A DNA stretch of 52,598 nucleotides. Source: CAXSDR01 sp964236445 (GTDB taxonomy: Bacteria; Actinomycetota; Actinomycetes; Motilibacterales; Motilibacteraceae). Made by a program: the position numbers and the translations under genes. Position 1 is the stretch's first letter; each line of letters starts with the position of its first letter. The notes under the pieces are model-generated. The model worked only from the letters and a program-made list of their open reading frames with translations. It searched no databases and was not told the origin of the DNA. The stretch is from NCBI GenBank assembly GCA_964236445.1, contig CAXSDR010000010.1, positions 1 to 52,598 of the forward strand. Reading direction: 5' to 3'. Shown piece after piece: positions 1 to 10,232 of the stretch.

Positions 1-17
1 GGTCTCCTTGCGTGGTG

Positions 18-45
18 GGCGGGGCACCGGGTGCGGTGCCCCGCC
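18..45 (-). terminator. Perfect 11-bp inverted repeat after the phosphoesterase gene
   Basis: Arms at 18-28 and 35-45 are exact reverse complements (GGCGGGGCACC / GGTGCCCCGCC) around a 6-base loop. The hairpin lies about 95 bases past the stop of the minus-strand phosphoesterase gene, which suits a transcription terminator. There is no clear U tract, as is common in high-GC actinobacteria, so the role is inferred. Confidence 0.45.
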
Positions 46-139
46 TGCACGCTAGGAACGAATCGCGATCGGCCGGGGGGGAGCGCATGTCCGCCAGGAG
101 GAGCGCGGGTGAACACTTTCCCCCGTCGCCGGGACGGGG

Positions 140-1783
140 TCAGCTGTTGTGCGCGATCTCCAGAGCCGGCTCGAGGTCGTGGACCTGACCGTCCCTGTTG
201 AAGCGCTTGTCCAGCGGCGCAAGTCCGAACTGGTGCTCGATCGTGGCGAGGATCGAGGTGGTGTCGTACGCCGTGCTGTCGACGGCCGAGCGGTGCATGC
301 GTCCACCGATGAGCAGTGCCGGGATGCGCGTTCCCGGGCCGAACTCGTCGTGGGCGCTCGTGTTGTTGCCGCCCTGGCCGGGAGGCGCCACGTGGTCCCA
401 CGCCCCGCCGAACTCGTCGTAGGTCACGACGATGAGGGTGTCGTGACCCTCGGGCCCGTCCAGGATCGTCTTGACGAGGTCGACGAGGTGCTTCTCGCCG
501 TTGTCGGTGCTGGCATAGCCCGGGTGCTCGTTCTCCTCGCCGATGGGCTTGATGAAGCTGACGGCCGGCAGCGAGCCGTCCTTGGCTGCAGCGACGAAGT
601 CAGACTCGTCCTTCAGGTGGTCGCGACCCGGCATGCCGGGCGCGTAGTTGGCGAAGTAGTTGAGCGGCTGGTGGTGGAACTGGAAGAGCGGGTCCGGGTG
701 GCCGGCGGCCGCGTCGTTCCAGCCACCGGCGTACCACGCCCACGGCACGTTCTTTGCCGACAGCTCGTCGCCAATGTTGGTCTCGTAGTTCGGCGCGGCC
801 GGGTCGGTGTCGTTGATCAGCGGCAAGGTGTTGCTGCCGCCGGCGCTCGGCGGGTTGGCGGGCTGCACTGTGTTCACGGCGTAGTCGCCGCACGCACGGC
901 CGAGCAGCGCGTTCAGGCAGACCTGCGTCACGGGGCCGTTCACCAGCGCGGGGTTCGGCGAGTGCAGCGGGTACTTCAGCGTCGTGTTGGGGTCGGGGAA
1001 TCCTTGGTCGTCGAGCACGGAGTGCTTCGCGGCGGGCGCGTTCGGCCAGAGCGGCGCCTGGGCGGCGACGAGGTACTGGTGGTTGAGGAACGAGCCGCCG
1101 AAGGCTGCCTGGAAGAAGTTGTCGGCGATGACGTAGTGCGGGGCACCGGCCGAGTGCAGAAACTGGTAGATCGGCAGCTGCGTGGTGTCGTAGTGGCCCA
1201 TCGTGAGACCAGCGGCGTCGCTGCCGGTGGCGTAGCGGTTCATCGCCCCGCCGTTGAGCTGGTACTGCTCCTCGTAGAAGCGGTGCACGAGGTCACGGGT
1301 GCAGCCGCCGGGCGCAGGCGCCTTGGTTGCCGGATCGACGCACGTCGTGCTGGCCGGCGTGATGTAGTCGTTGATCGAGAACGGGGAGTTCGCGAAGTGG
1401 CTCACGAACGAGCCGTTCGCCGAGGTGTCCGTCCCGCACGCCGCGTCCTGCGGCGGGGTCGTCAACGCCGGGTCGTCCTGCAGGAGGCAGGTGTAGGGCC
1501 GACCGTCCTGCGCGACCTGTGTCGCGTGCTCGGCGTAGCCCGCGGACCCGATGCCGTTGACAGACTGGCGGTTCACCTTGCCCCAACCCCCGTAGAGGTT
1601 GTCGAAGCTGTGGTTCTCCTCGTAGATCACGACGAGCTTCTCGTACTTCTGCAACGGCCCGCGATTCGTGACGTGCGTCGCGGCCTTGGCCGCAGAGGGG
1701 CTGGCCGAAGCGGGCATGGCGGTAGCAGCGAGACCCGACAGCGACAGCACGCTGACGCCTGCCAGTGCGACGATCCTTCTCAC
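140..1783 (-). CDS. Secreted phosphoesterase (phospholipase C / acid phosphatase family)
   Basis: A 547-residue exported enzyme of the PF04185 phosphoesterase family, expected to hydrolyse phosphate mono- or diesters outside the cell. Residues 1-28 form a Sec signal peptide (MRRIV, hydrophobic stretch, then ASA). Family motifs are visible: EENHSFDNLYG near residue 55 (metal-ligand Glu and Asn of the family), ENEHPGYAS near 420, and VTYDEFGGAWDHVAPP near 455, which carries the Asp, Glu and His expected at the metal site. The GTG start at 1783 has a GGAGG ribosome site a few bases upstream. It stands alone; the next gene on this strand ends about 200 bases upstream. The substrate (phospholipid, phosphoprotein or small phosphate ester) cannot be decided from sequence. 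Confidence 0.88.
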   Translation of the reverse strand: MRRIVALAGVSVLSLSGLAATAMPASASPSAAKAATHVTNRGPLQKYEKLVVIYEENHSFDNLYGGWGKVNRQSVNGIGSAGYAEHATQVAQDGRPYTCLLQDDPALTTPPQDAACGTDTSANGSFVSHFANSPFSINDYITPASTTCVDPATKAPAPGGCTRDLVHRFYEEQYQLNGGAMNRYATGSDAAGLTMGHYDTTQLPIYQFLHSAGAPHYVIADNFFQAAFGGSFLNHQYLVAAQAPLWPNAPAAKHSVLDDQGFPDPNTTLKYPLHSPNPALVNGPVTQVCLNALLGRACGDYAVNTVQPANPPSAGGSNTLPLINDTDPAAPNYETNIGDELSAKNVPWAWYAGGWNDAAAGHPDPLFQFHHQPLNYFANYAPGMPGRDHLKDESDFVAAAKDGSLPAVSFIKPIGEENEHPGYASTDNGEKHLVDLVKTILDGPEGHDTLIVVTYDEFGGAWDHVAPPGQGGNNTSAHDEFGPGTRIPALLIGGRMHRSAVDSTAYDTTSILATIEHQFGLAPLDKRFNRDGQVHDLEPALEIAHNS

Positions 1784-1956
1784 GGAGCCTCCACGGAAGA
1801 GTTGGACTTCCGACGCTAGGCAGCGCTTCCGAACAGGCGGCTAACCCACCGCAACCGGGCGGTGAACGAAGCCCGACCGCGCCGCTGTCGACGCCGAGGT
1901 CAAGGCCGGCGCCGATCCCGGTGGCTCAAACTCGACGGTGCAACTGGTCGAACTGG

Positions 1957-1990
1957 TCACCTGATCACTTGGTTCACCTGATCACTTGGT
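1957..1990. repeat. Two perfect tandem copies of a 17-bp repeat
   Basis: The unit TCACCTGATCACTTGGT occurs at 1957-1973 and again at 1974-1990 without interruption. It contains the palindrome TGATCA. The second copy supplies the stop codon (TGA on the minus strand, 1982-1984) and last codons of the large surface-protein gene, so a shift in copy number would alter only the 3' end and spacer. No function is evident. Confidence 0.8.
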
Positions 1991-4900
1991 GACGCTGACG
2001 ACGACTCGCCTGTTTCCGTCGCGCGAGAGCGGAGTGCCGCCGACGAGGACAGGTCGGGCGCCGCCGAACCCATGGCTCCGGAAGGTGACGTGCGCGCCGT
2101 AGCGGACGAGCGCAGTGCAGAACGCGACGGCCCGCTGGGCACTGAGTTCCAGTTCGTGGCGGGCTTCTCCGGCGTAGTCGGTGTAGCCCTCGCAGGTGAC
2201 TGCGTGGGCGAGTCGGAGGTGAGCGGCGAGGAACTTGACCTGGGCGACGCCGTCTCTGGTGAGGACGGCGCTGTCGAAGTCGAACAGGCTGGCTTTGGAC
2301 AGGGTGACGGCTTCACCGACGGTGAGCTGACGGTTGCCGATGTCGGGAATCGGGTGGGCCCAGGTGCCGGTGGAGTTGGTGTTGCGGGCTCTGGTGAAGG
2401 TCTGCGGGCCGCGGTAGCGCCGCGGGTCGGCCGGGACACGCACCTCCTTGGCGCTGCGGGGCTTCACATTTTCAAGTGCCGGAGCATTCGGGATCACCCG
2501 GACGGTGACCAGGACTGCGCCGGTCCCGTGGCTGTTCACTGCGCGGACCTTGACGACGTAGGTGACGCCGTTCCGGACATTGGCGACGGTCGCGATGCGG
2601 GTTCCGTTGGGGCCGGGGCGGGTGGGGACGCTGCGCCAGGTCCGGCCGCCGTCGATGCTGATCTGGTAGCTGACCGCTGCTCCACCGGTGGTTGCCGGCG
2701 GGGTGAAGACCACGCTCACTGCCTGGTCGGCGGTGACGGTGCGCACTCGGGTCACGGGTCCGGGGACCACATCGGAGGTCGGCGGCAGCACGGGAGCAAC
2801 GCCGACAACGGGGGTCGGGTCAGGCACCGGCACCGGTGAGGCGACGACGGGTACGCCCGGCACCACGGGCCTGCCGACGACCGGCGGGACGACCGGCGGG
2901 ACGACCGGCGGGACGACCGGCGGCACGACCGGCGGCACGACCGGCGGCACGACCGGCGGCACGACCGGCGGGACGACCGGCGGCACGACCGGCGGAGCCA
3001 CGACGACGGGTGCCGCGGTGTAGCTGTNNNNNNNNNNNNNNNNNNNNNNNNNNNNNNNNNNNNNNNNNNNNNNNNNNNNNNNNNNNNNNNNNNNNNNNNN
3101 NNNNNNNNNNNNNNNNNNNNNNNNNNNACGACCGGCGGCACGACCGGCGGAGCCACGACGACGGGTGCCGCGGTGTAGCTGTAGGTGTCGGTGGCCGAGG
3201 CGGTGCCGGCGACCAGGGTGAGGTCGACGGGACCCGGTGTCGAGACGGCCGGGGTGCTGAAGGTCAGTGCGGTGCCGGTCTGGTTGACGGTGAACTCACC
3301 CACGCCCAGGGTGACGGCGCCGATGCGGACGGAGCGGACGGTGTCCAGGCGGGTGCCGGTGACGGTGACAGCGGTGCCGCCCGTGGTGGGACCGCTCAGC
3401 GGGGTGATGGTGGCGATGGTCGGCGGGAGCGCGGTGATGGTCACGGTGCCGGCGACGTAGGTGAACGCGCCGGGGTTGGTGTAGGCCGCCGTGCTACTCG
3501 CGCTGAGGGTGCCGTTCCTGGGGACCATGCGGTAGGTGCCTTGCACGGTGGGCGGGCTGGTGAGCAGCGTGGTCCCGGAGTAGTAGTCGTAGCCGAGGCC
3601 GCTGATCGAGTCACCATCGAACAGCCCGCCGATCTGTGAGCTCGGAGCCAGGGGGTCCCCGACGGCGACGGTGACGTCGTCGGCGACCACGGAGATGGGC
3701 TGCGGGGCGGAGGCGACCTCGATCTGGACGCGTTCCGTGGGGCTGGTGGAGTCGCTCGCTGCGGTCGCAGCCAGGTAGTTGACCGACGTCGCCTGGGTTG
3801 CCTCGATGGTGCAGGTGCCGACCGCGATGGCGGTGACGGTGGTGCCGCTGATCGTGCACACCGAGGGTGTCGCGGAGCTCAGCACGACCGGTGCGGCGTT
3901 GGCGGCGCCCGCGATCGCCAGGTTGGTGCGCGCGTCCTTGGCGAGCGCGGTGATGGTCACCGGGTGGTTCTGGGAGAAGAGCAGCGACCCGGCTGACGCG
4001 GTGAGACTGAGGACTGCAGGGGCTTTCGTTATGGTGCCGAGCAGGGTGGGCCGCGGATTGGTGAAGATGTAGTTGCCGTTCGCTGCGCCGGACAGTGTCA
4101 GGTCGCGGCTCAGGGTGACGGGCTTGTCGACACCGGCGAGAGCGTCGGCGAAAGTCGCTCCGGTGCCCGGGTCGGCCAGGGCGAGGGTCTCGTCGATCAG
4201 GTTGCCGGTGACGGCCAGAGCACCGACAGGCGCGTTCAGGCTGCCGTTGTAGACGCGGTCAGCGCGCCCGGTGACAGTGAGGCTGCGGGGGTTGATGGTG
4301 ATCTGGGTGAAGGGCAGGGTGGCGGCGTAGTAGAGCGCACGGTCAGTGCCGCTGGCGGTCATCGTGAAGGACTTGACCCGCACCTGCCAGCTCGACTGGG
4401 TGCTGCCGTTGCCGCCGCAGGCGGTGGAGGAGTGCGCGACGTCACTGGGCAGGCCGTCGGCCCAGCCGGTCGACGCGGACTGTGAGCACGCGGAGTCGCG
4501 GTACTGCCAGGTGACGCTGGTGATCGGGTCCGTCGTTGCCGTTGCTGTGTAGTGCATGTCGGTGGGGCTGGCTCCGGTGCCGTCACCGAGCTGGCCCTTG
4601 TAGGTGAACGAGGAGCCGTTGTCCGAGACCGGGGTGATCGTCAGGGCCTGCCCGGTGATGGTGACGTGCACCGGCGTCGGGTCGAAGGGCAGGTAGCGCT
4701 CGCGGGCGTAGGTGGCAGCCCCGAGTGCGACTCGCGCGTAGTAGTCCCCGGCAGCGACCGGCGCACCGGCGTGGGTGTTGGTGAGGAAGCCGGTGCTGGC
4801 GTAGTCGGCGGCGGTGACGTAGTCGTAGCCGGCGGGGGCGCTGCCGGCGGTGAACGGTGCGGTGCCGACGAACCCGGTGGTGGTGTTGCCCAACGTGTAG

Positions 4901-7900
4901 GGGGTGCCGGAGGCCACGGTCAGCGGGCCGTTCGAGCCGTTCGCGGTGGTGGTGACGCTCGGAGGCACCGCGCAGGTGAACCCGACGCGCTGCACCGGCT
5001 TGGTGGTGTCGGCCGGGGTGACGATGACCGTCTTGCCGCCCCAGGGGTTCGTGAGGTCAGCGGCGAGATTCGCCATCGAGAACACGATCTGGCCGGTGGT
5101 GTAGCTGGTGGGGGTGGCGGTCACGCCGTCGATGGTGACGGTGCCCGATGTCCCGAACAGGGAGCCGGTGTTGTCGATCGTGACGACTGCGGGGTTCCAG
5201 GTGACGGAGCCGGTCGCCGGCGTGGGCGTGCGCAGGCACAGCCCGTTCCACGGGCTGGCCGTCATAGAGATTCCCGGCCCGGCGTAGTGCATCGCGTAGG
5301 TCGTCTTGGCTCCGGTGCCGACGTCGGTCGTCACGGTGACGGTCTTCCAGCCGCCGCTGGCGAACCCGCGCGGTGCGCTGAAGCTCAGCGAGGTGGTGGT
5401 GACTGCGGTCGGGACGACGGTGAAGGTGTCGGTGCCGTCGCTGACCGCGACCCGGGACGCGCTGGGGACGGTGCCGGCCAGGTTAGCGCCGGTCAGGGTG
5501 AACGCGTCGGACAGGTCGTTGACCGGGTCGAACTCGTTGCGGTCGGTGTAGCTGTGGTCGACCACCGAGGCGATCCGGGCGATCGTGGGCGGGCCGACCG
5601 GCACCACGAGGTAGTCCGCCGCGGCTGCACGGGTCGCGGTCAGCGTGGAACCGGTCGGGGCCACGACGACAGCAACCATGCCCGCGGCGTGTGCCGGAGT
5701 GGTGAACGTGATGGCCGTGTCGGTCCAGGACGTCACCGTCACGGCAGTGCCGCCCAGGGTCACGCTGCCGCCGGTGCCGAACCCGGTGCCCTCCACCCGC
5801 ATCGCCGTGGGCCCGGTCGTGGGAACCGCCAGGATCGCGCCCCCGAGATCGGTGTCGGGGCTGGCGGGCCCGTACTCGGTCCCATACGGCTCGGATCCGG
5901 CGTACGTGATCGTGGGGGCGGTGACCTGCACGACGGCGCGCAGACCGGTGCTGGCACCTTGCGGGGTGAGCACGAGCGGCAGCGGACCGGACGCGCCGGT
6001 GGGCACACTGATGCCGCTGATGTGGGTGCCGCCCGCGGTGGCGGTGTAGGCGACCGGGGCCGCCGAGCCGACCTGGACGGTGCCGGTCGACCCGAAGCCC
6101 GCGCCGTCGAGGGTGACCTGTGCGCCGGCGCCCGTGGCGTAGGAGGGGATCGAGGACGGGCTCACGAGGGTGATCCCGTCAGCAGCAACGACGGTGAACG
6201 CACCGGGGACGGTCAGGGAACCGGTGCTGGCGGCCAGGGTGACGTCGGCAGCGCCCGCGGGAACTGGCGGAACCTCGAAGGTCAGGCCGGTGGGAGAGGT
6301 TGCGGTGATCAACGTCCACTGACCGTTGATGCTGAGCCCGGCGGTGCCGTCGGCCCCGAACCCGGTGCCGGTGACGGTGACGGAGTCGCCGACGTGCCCG
6401 GAGGGCACCGAGAAGCCGGTGATGGTGGGGGCGGCGCTGGGAGCGCGCAGGGTCAGGGTGCTGGCGGTGGACGCGCCACCGCCCTGCGCGGAGGTGACGG
6501 TCACGCCGACCGGGCCGGTGCTCGCGGAGGCGGGCACGACCGCAGTGAGCGAGGTGCTGCTGACCCGGGTCACCGCCGGGGACTTCACCCCGCCGATGAT
6601 GACGGACGGGCGCCCGGAGGTGCCGAAACCGGTGCCGGTGAGGGTGACGGTGGAGCCGCCGCTGTTCGCGACGCTCGCCGGTGAGATCGAGGTGATGACC
6701 GGGCGGGCGGCGTAGGTGTAGCTGCCGCGCGCAACGGTGCTGCCGAACTCGGTCGTGACGGTGATCGGGACAGTGCCAGCGGTGGCGCTGGCAGGGGCCG
6801 GGAACTCGATGACGTCGTAGTCATCGGCGTACGCGTCGAAGGTACGGCCGCTGTCGGATTCGTGGACGACGGTGTAGGTCGAGACGGTCTGGTCGCCGAC
6901 CTTGACGACGACGTTGCTGGTCATGCCCGAAACGAGAAACCGTCCCTTGACGCGGATCTTTGCTCCACCGGTCACCGGCCCGTTGGCCGGGGAGAAGGAC
7001 ACATCGGTCGGCACCGGCGCCACCCAGTTCACGGTCCGGGTGAAGTAGGTGGTGCACGTCGAGTCGTACACCTGCGGAGTGGGGCAGTACCCGACATGCA
7101 GCGTACGCGGACCACTGCCCTGATACCACGCATCGCCGTAGGGGTAGTCGATGATGAACTGGTCGTTGTCGGGTCCGGTCCAGCCCCAGTTCCACAGGTT
7201 GTCGCCGTTGACGTTGCCTGCGGCGTCCACCAACCAGTACTTGATCCGGTTTGCCGTGCCACCGTAGCCGGCAGGGCTGGAGATACCGGGCCCGTGCAGG
7301 GTGATCCTGGTCCCGGCCGTCACGCTCGAGGGGATGTCCGCGCTCGTGACATCGAATCCCGGGAGGTAGGTCACGGCGCCGGGTGCGGTGACGACGGTCT
7401 GCCCGATACCGCCTATGGCGCACGAGCTCGTGAGCACCACGTCGGCGGGGCCGGCGATCAGTCCGGCAGTTGCAGGGAGCTGCACGGTGTCCGTGGTCTG
7501 ACCGGTGGTGGAGTCGAAGCTCGAGGACATCTGGTAGTAGGAAACTGCCGCCCCGGCGACGGTGTAGCCGCGGCTGCACGGGGAGGGCAACGAGCCATCG
7601 GCGAGGACGACCGTCATGTGCATCCCACCGTGAACCGAGCTGGTGGCGTTCGCGATCCGCACGATCTGCGGGCTGGGCGCGGTCTGGCGCCAGAGCGTCA
7701 CCCGATAGGTCGCGGTCTGCGTGCCGTCCGAGCTGGTGACCGTCACCGTGATCGCGTTGCGGCCCCGCGTGAGCGGCAGACTCGCCGAACCGCCAGACAG
7801 CGGGTAGCTCGTGCCGCCGACCGACACCACCGGCACAGCACCTACGGCGCTGACCGTCGGCGTGATGGTCGCGCTCGCGCCGTCGCTGCCGATGATCTCG

Positions 7901-8100
7901 TAGTCGTGGGTGCCCGAGGTGAACGCGGGCGCCAAGCCCGTGACCGGGCTTCCGGACAGGCTCAACCCGCTCAGGCTCGCGTCACTCGACGTCGGCGCCG
8001 TGGCGTGAGCGACACCGGCTTCCAGCACCGAGAGCGGACCCCCGACCAGAGCTGCGAACAGCACGGCCACGATCGACGACTTGAGCTTTCCCAGCGCCAT
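1982..8100 (-). CDS. Giant secreted surface protein: cadherin-like, IPT/TIG, MBG-like and FN3 domains plus OmpA-like C-terminus
   Basis: Interrupted in the assembly by 100 N at 3028-3127. Removing one copy of the flanking 55-bp duplication (155 bases in all) joins both parts in frame as 1987 residues. Order: signal peptide 1-34; cadherin-like beta-sandwich about 38-137; several IPT/TIG repeats about 360-900, recognised by ITSISPASVANSGG and VTLTGTGFG; MBG/YDG-like domain near 1270-1360 (RADRVYNGSLNAPVG); Ig-like and second MBG-like segments; a last TIG; ten PPVV repeats; fibronectin type III; and a C-terminal OmpA-like domain with GYTDYAGEARHELELSAQRA, keeping the Asp and Arg that bind peptidoglycan in that family. 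The ATG at 8100 is preferred over 8121 because GGAAGG lies just upstream. Probable job: wall-attached adhesin or scaffold. Without the join the gene reads as two pieces (8100 to the gap, and the gap to 1982). Confidence 0.85.
2877..2996 (-). repeat. 12-bp tandem array encoding ten PPVV units
   Basis: Ten consecutive 12-base units (ACCGGCGGGACG or ACCGGCGGCACG on the plus strand) encode Pro-Pro-Val-Val ten times in the large surface protein, between its last TIG domain and the FN3 domain. The two unit variants differ at one synonymous base. Pro-rich linkers of this kind hold domains apart or span the wall. Unit length keeps the frame, so copy-number change would alter linker length without ending translation. 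The real copy number is uncertain because the assembly breaks here. Confidence 0.85.
2973..3182. repeat. Exact 55-bp duplication flanking the assembly gap
   Basis: Bases 2973-3027, immediately left of the N run, are identical to 3128-3182, immediately right of it. The simplest reading is that two contigs overlapped by 55 bp but were joined with a placeholder gap of 100 N. Deleting 3028-3182 gives an uninterrupted reading frame through the join (SYTAAPVVVAPPVV on both sides). Confidence 0.85.
3028..3127. other. Assembly gap of 100 N
   Basis: Exactly 100 undetermined bases, the conventional length for a gap of unknown size, inside the proline-valine repeat region of the large surface-protein gene. 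Any protein prediction across it is wrong in frame on one side. Confidence 0.99.
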
Positions 8101-8225
8101 GAAGACCTTCCGATGCCACAAAGTGGTGGTACGCCTCAGCGCACGAACACAGCAGACATCGACACCTCAGCACCGTTGCCGTAGGGCCGGAGCCACGCTT
8201 CTTAGCCCCTCGACACCGCACAGCG

Positions 8226-8711
8226 TCACCGCAGCGGCAGTGCGGTCCCCGACTCGTCAGCGGGCCTCGGGCCGAAGATGCGCCGGTCCGCGCCCGTAAT
8301 CGGCACGTCGTTGATGCTCGCCTCGCGCCGGCTCATGTAGCCGTCGGCGTCGAACTGCCAGTTCTCGTTGCCATAGCTGCGCCACCACTGCCCGGCGTCG
8401 TCGTGCCACTCGTAGTGGAACCGCACGGCGATGCGGTCGCCCGTGAACGCCCACAGACTCTTGCGCAGCGCATAGTCGTGCTCGCGGGCCCACTTGGCCC
8501 GGAGGAACGCCACGATGGCCTCGCGGCCTGTCAGGAACTCGGAGCGGTTGCGCCACTGCGAGTCGACCGTGTAGGCCGCGGCGACCCGCTCGGGGTCGCG
8601 GCTGTTCCAGGCGTCCTCGGCGGCCTGCACCTTGGCCTGCGCGCCTGCCTCGTCGAACGGCGGCAGCGGCGGGCGGGGTGTGGTCTGTGGCGTCGCGGGG
8701 GTGTCGGTCAT
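8226..8711 (-). CDS. DUF1348-type nuclear transport factor 2-like protein
   Basis: A 161-residue cytoplasmic protein with the SnoaL/NTF2-like cone fold signature of the DUF1348 family: AEDAWNSRDPERVAAAYTVDSQWRNRSEFLTGREAIVAFLRAKW, then RFHYEWHDDAGQWWRSYGNENW and RREASINDVPI. The N-terminal 25 residues are Pro/Thr-rich and probably disordered. The ATG at 8711 overlaps the cca stop as ATGA and has AGAAGGAG upstream, so the two genes are translationally coupled. The family has no settled biochemical role; ligand or substrate binding in the cone is likely. Confidence 0.85.
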   Translation of the reverse strand: MTDTPATPQTTPRPPLPPFDEAGAQAKVQAAEDAWNSRDPERVAAAYTVDSQWRNRSEFLTGREAIVAFLRAKWAREHDYALRKSLWAFTGDRIAVRFHYEWHDDAGQWWRSYGNENWQFDADGYMSRREASINDVPITGADRRIFGPRPADESGTALPLR

Positions 8712-10138
8712 GACGCTCCTTCTGAGTTGGCTGCTCCTGCGGAGAGCTGCTCGGCGTACCACCGCTTGAGCTCCGCCACCGCATCCTCGCGCGCCAGCGG
8801 GCCCACCTCGATGCGCAGCTCGAGCAGGTGCTTGTAGGCGTTGCCGACGACGCGGCTGGGGCCGATGTCGAGCAGCGCCATGATCTCGTTGCCGTCGAGG
8901 TCGGGGCGCAGCGCGTCGACCTCCTCCTGCTCGCGCAGCACGGCGATGCGCGCCTCGAGCGAGTCGTAGGACGCCTGCAGCGCGGCGGCCTTGCGCTTGT
9001 TGCGCGTGGTCGAGTCGGATCGCGTGAGCTTGTGGAGGCGGTCGAGCAGCGGGCCCGCGTCGCGCACGTAGCGGCGCACCGCCGCATCGGTCCACTCGCC
9101 ACCGGCATAGCCGTGGAACCGCAGGTGCAGCTCGACGAGCCGCGACACGTCGTCGACGGTCGCCTTGTCGAAGCGCAGGGCCTTGAGGCGCGCCTTGGTC
9201 AGCCGCGCGCCCTTGACCTCGTGGAAGTGGAAGCTGACCCCACCGTCGGGGAGCAGCTCGCGCGTCGCGGGCTTGCCGATGTCGTGCAGGATCGCCGCGA
9301 GGCGCAGCACGAGGTCGGGCCCGTCGTGCTCGAGCTCGACCGCCTGCTCGAGCACCGTCAGCGAGTGCTCGTAGACGTCCTTGTGGCGGTGGTGCTCGTC
9401 GATCTCCAGGCGCAGCGCCGGCAGCTCCGGGAGGACGACCTCGGCGAGGCCGGTGTCGACGAGCAGGCCCAGTCCGACCCGCGGGTCGGCGCCGAGGATG
9501 AGCTTGACCAGCTCGTCACGCACCCGCTCGGCCGACACGATCGCCAGCCGGTCGCGCATCGCCGACATGGCCGCCTGCACCTCGGGCGCGACCGCGAGGC
9601 CGAGCTGCGACGCGAACCGGGCGGCGCGCATCATGCGCAGCGGGTCGTCACTGAAGGAGTCCTCGGGGGTGCCCGGGGTGCGCAGCACGCCGGCGCGCAG
9701 GTCGGCCAGACCGTCGAAGGGGTCGACGAACACCACGTCGGGCAGCGAGACGGCCATGGCGTTCACCGTGAAGTCGCGTCGCGCCAGGTCGTCGAGGAGC
9801 GAGCTGCCATAGGCGACGTCGGGCTTGCGCGACCCCCGGTCGTAGGCCTCGGCGCGGTAGGTGGTGATCTCGAGCTGCACGTCACCCTTGCGTACGCCCA
9901 CCGTGCCGAAGGCGATGCCGACGTCCCAGAGGGCGTCGGCCCACGAGCGTACGAGCTTCAGGACGGCCTGGGGGTGGGCGTCGGTCGTGAGGTCGAGGTC
10001 GGCCGTGGCGCGACCGAGGAAGGCGTCGCGCACAGGCCCACCGACGAGCGCGATCTCGTGCCCGGCGGCGGCGAAGATGCCGCCGAGCTCGGCGGCCTCC
10101 GGGGGCACCGAGTCGGGAACGCGCAGGGCCTCGGACAC
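8708..10138 (-). CDS. cca: CCA tRNA nucleotidyltransferase
   Basis: Adds or repairs the 3' CCA end of tRNAs. The 476-residue product has the class II nucleotidyltransferase signature LVGGPVRDAFLGRATADLDLTTDA near residue 35 (GG and DxD), the RRDFTVNAMA motif near 120, the RMMRAARFASQLG segment, and an HD domain (RLAAILHDIGKPATRE near 270). An HD domain fused to a CCA enzyme is the usual actinobacterial form. The GTG at 10138 (VSEALRVPDS) was chosen as the first start giving the usual N-terminus; an upstream in-frame ATG near 10234 would overlap the divergent NUDIX start and give a low-complexity leader, so it is unlikely. Confidence 0.92.
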   Translation of the reverse strand: MSEALRVPDSVPPEAAELGGIFAAAGHEIALVGGPVRDAFLGRATADLDLTTDAHPQAVLKLVRSWADALWDVGIAFGTVGVRKGDVQLEITTYRAEAYDRGSRKPDVAYGSSLLDDLARRDFTVNAMAVSLPDVVFVDPFDGLADLRAGVLRTPGTPEDSFSDDPLRMMRAARFASQLGLAVAPEVQAAMSAMRDRLAIVSAERVRDELVKLILGADPRVGLGLLVDTGLAEVVLPELPALRLEIDEHHRHKDVYEHSLTVLEQAVELEHDGPDLVLRLAAILHDIGKPATRELLPDGGVSFHFHEVKGARLTKARLKALRFDKATVDDVSRLVELHLRFHGYAGGEWTDAAVRRYVRDAGPLLDRLHKLTRSDSTTRNKRKAAALQASYDSLEARIAVLREQEEVDALRPDLDGNEIMALLDIGPSRVVGNAYKHLLELRIEVGPLAREDAVAELKRWYAEQLSAGAANSEGAS

Positions 10139-10232
10139 GGGGATGCAGCCTAGTGCCCGCACGACGCCCCGGTTCCGGGAAGGTTTCCGCAGGCAGCGGC
10201 CCTGCGGGGGGGGTGGCGGATACGATCCGGGC

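Noticed and set aside
149..1819. A 556-codon plus-strand open frame across the phosphoesterase gene
   Set aside because: It mirrors the minus-strand gene, has Arg/Val-rich low-complexity composition without domains, and the opposite strand has a signal peptide and catalytic motifs.
2877..2996. Repeat array considered as CRISPR
   Set aside because: Twelve-base units are directly adjacent with no spacers and encode PPVV in a long gene. No cas genes are present in the window.
4552..6684. A 710-codon plus-strand open frame inside the giant surface-protein gene
   Set aside because: Gly/Arg/Asp-rich shadow frame typical of high-GC antisense; the minus strand shows clear TIG and MBG-like domains.
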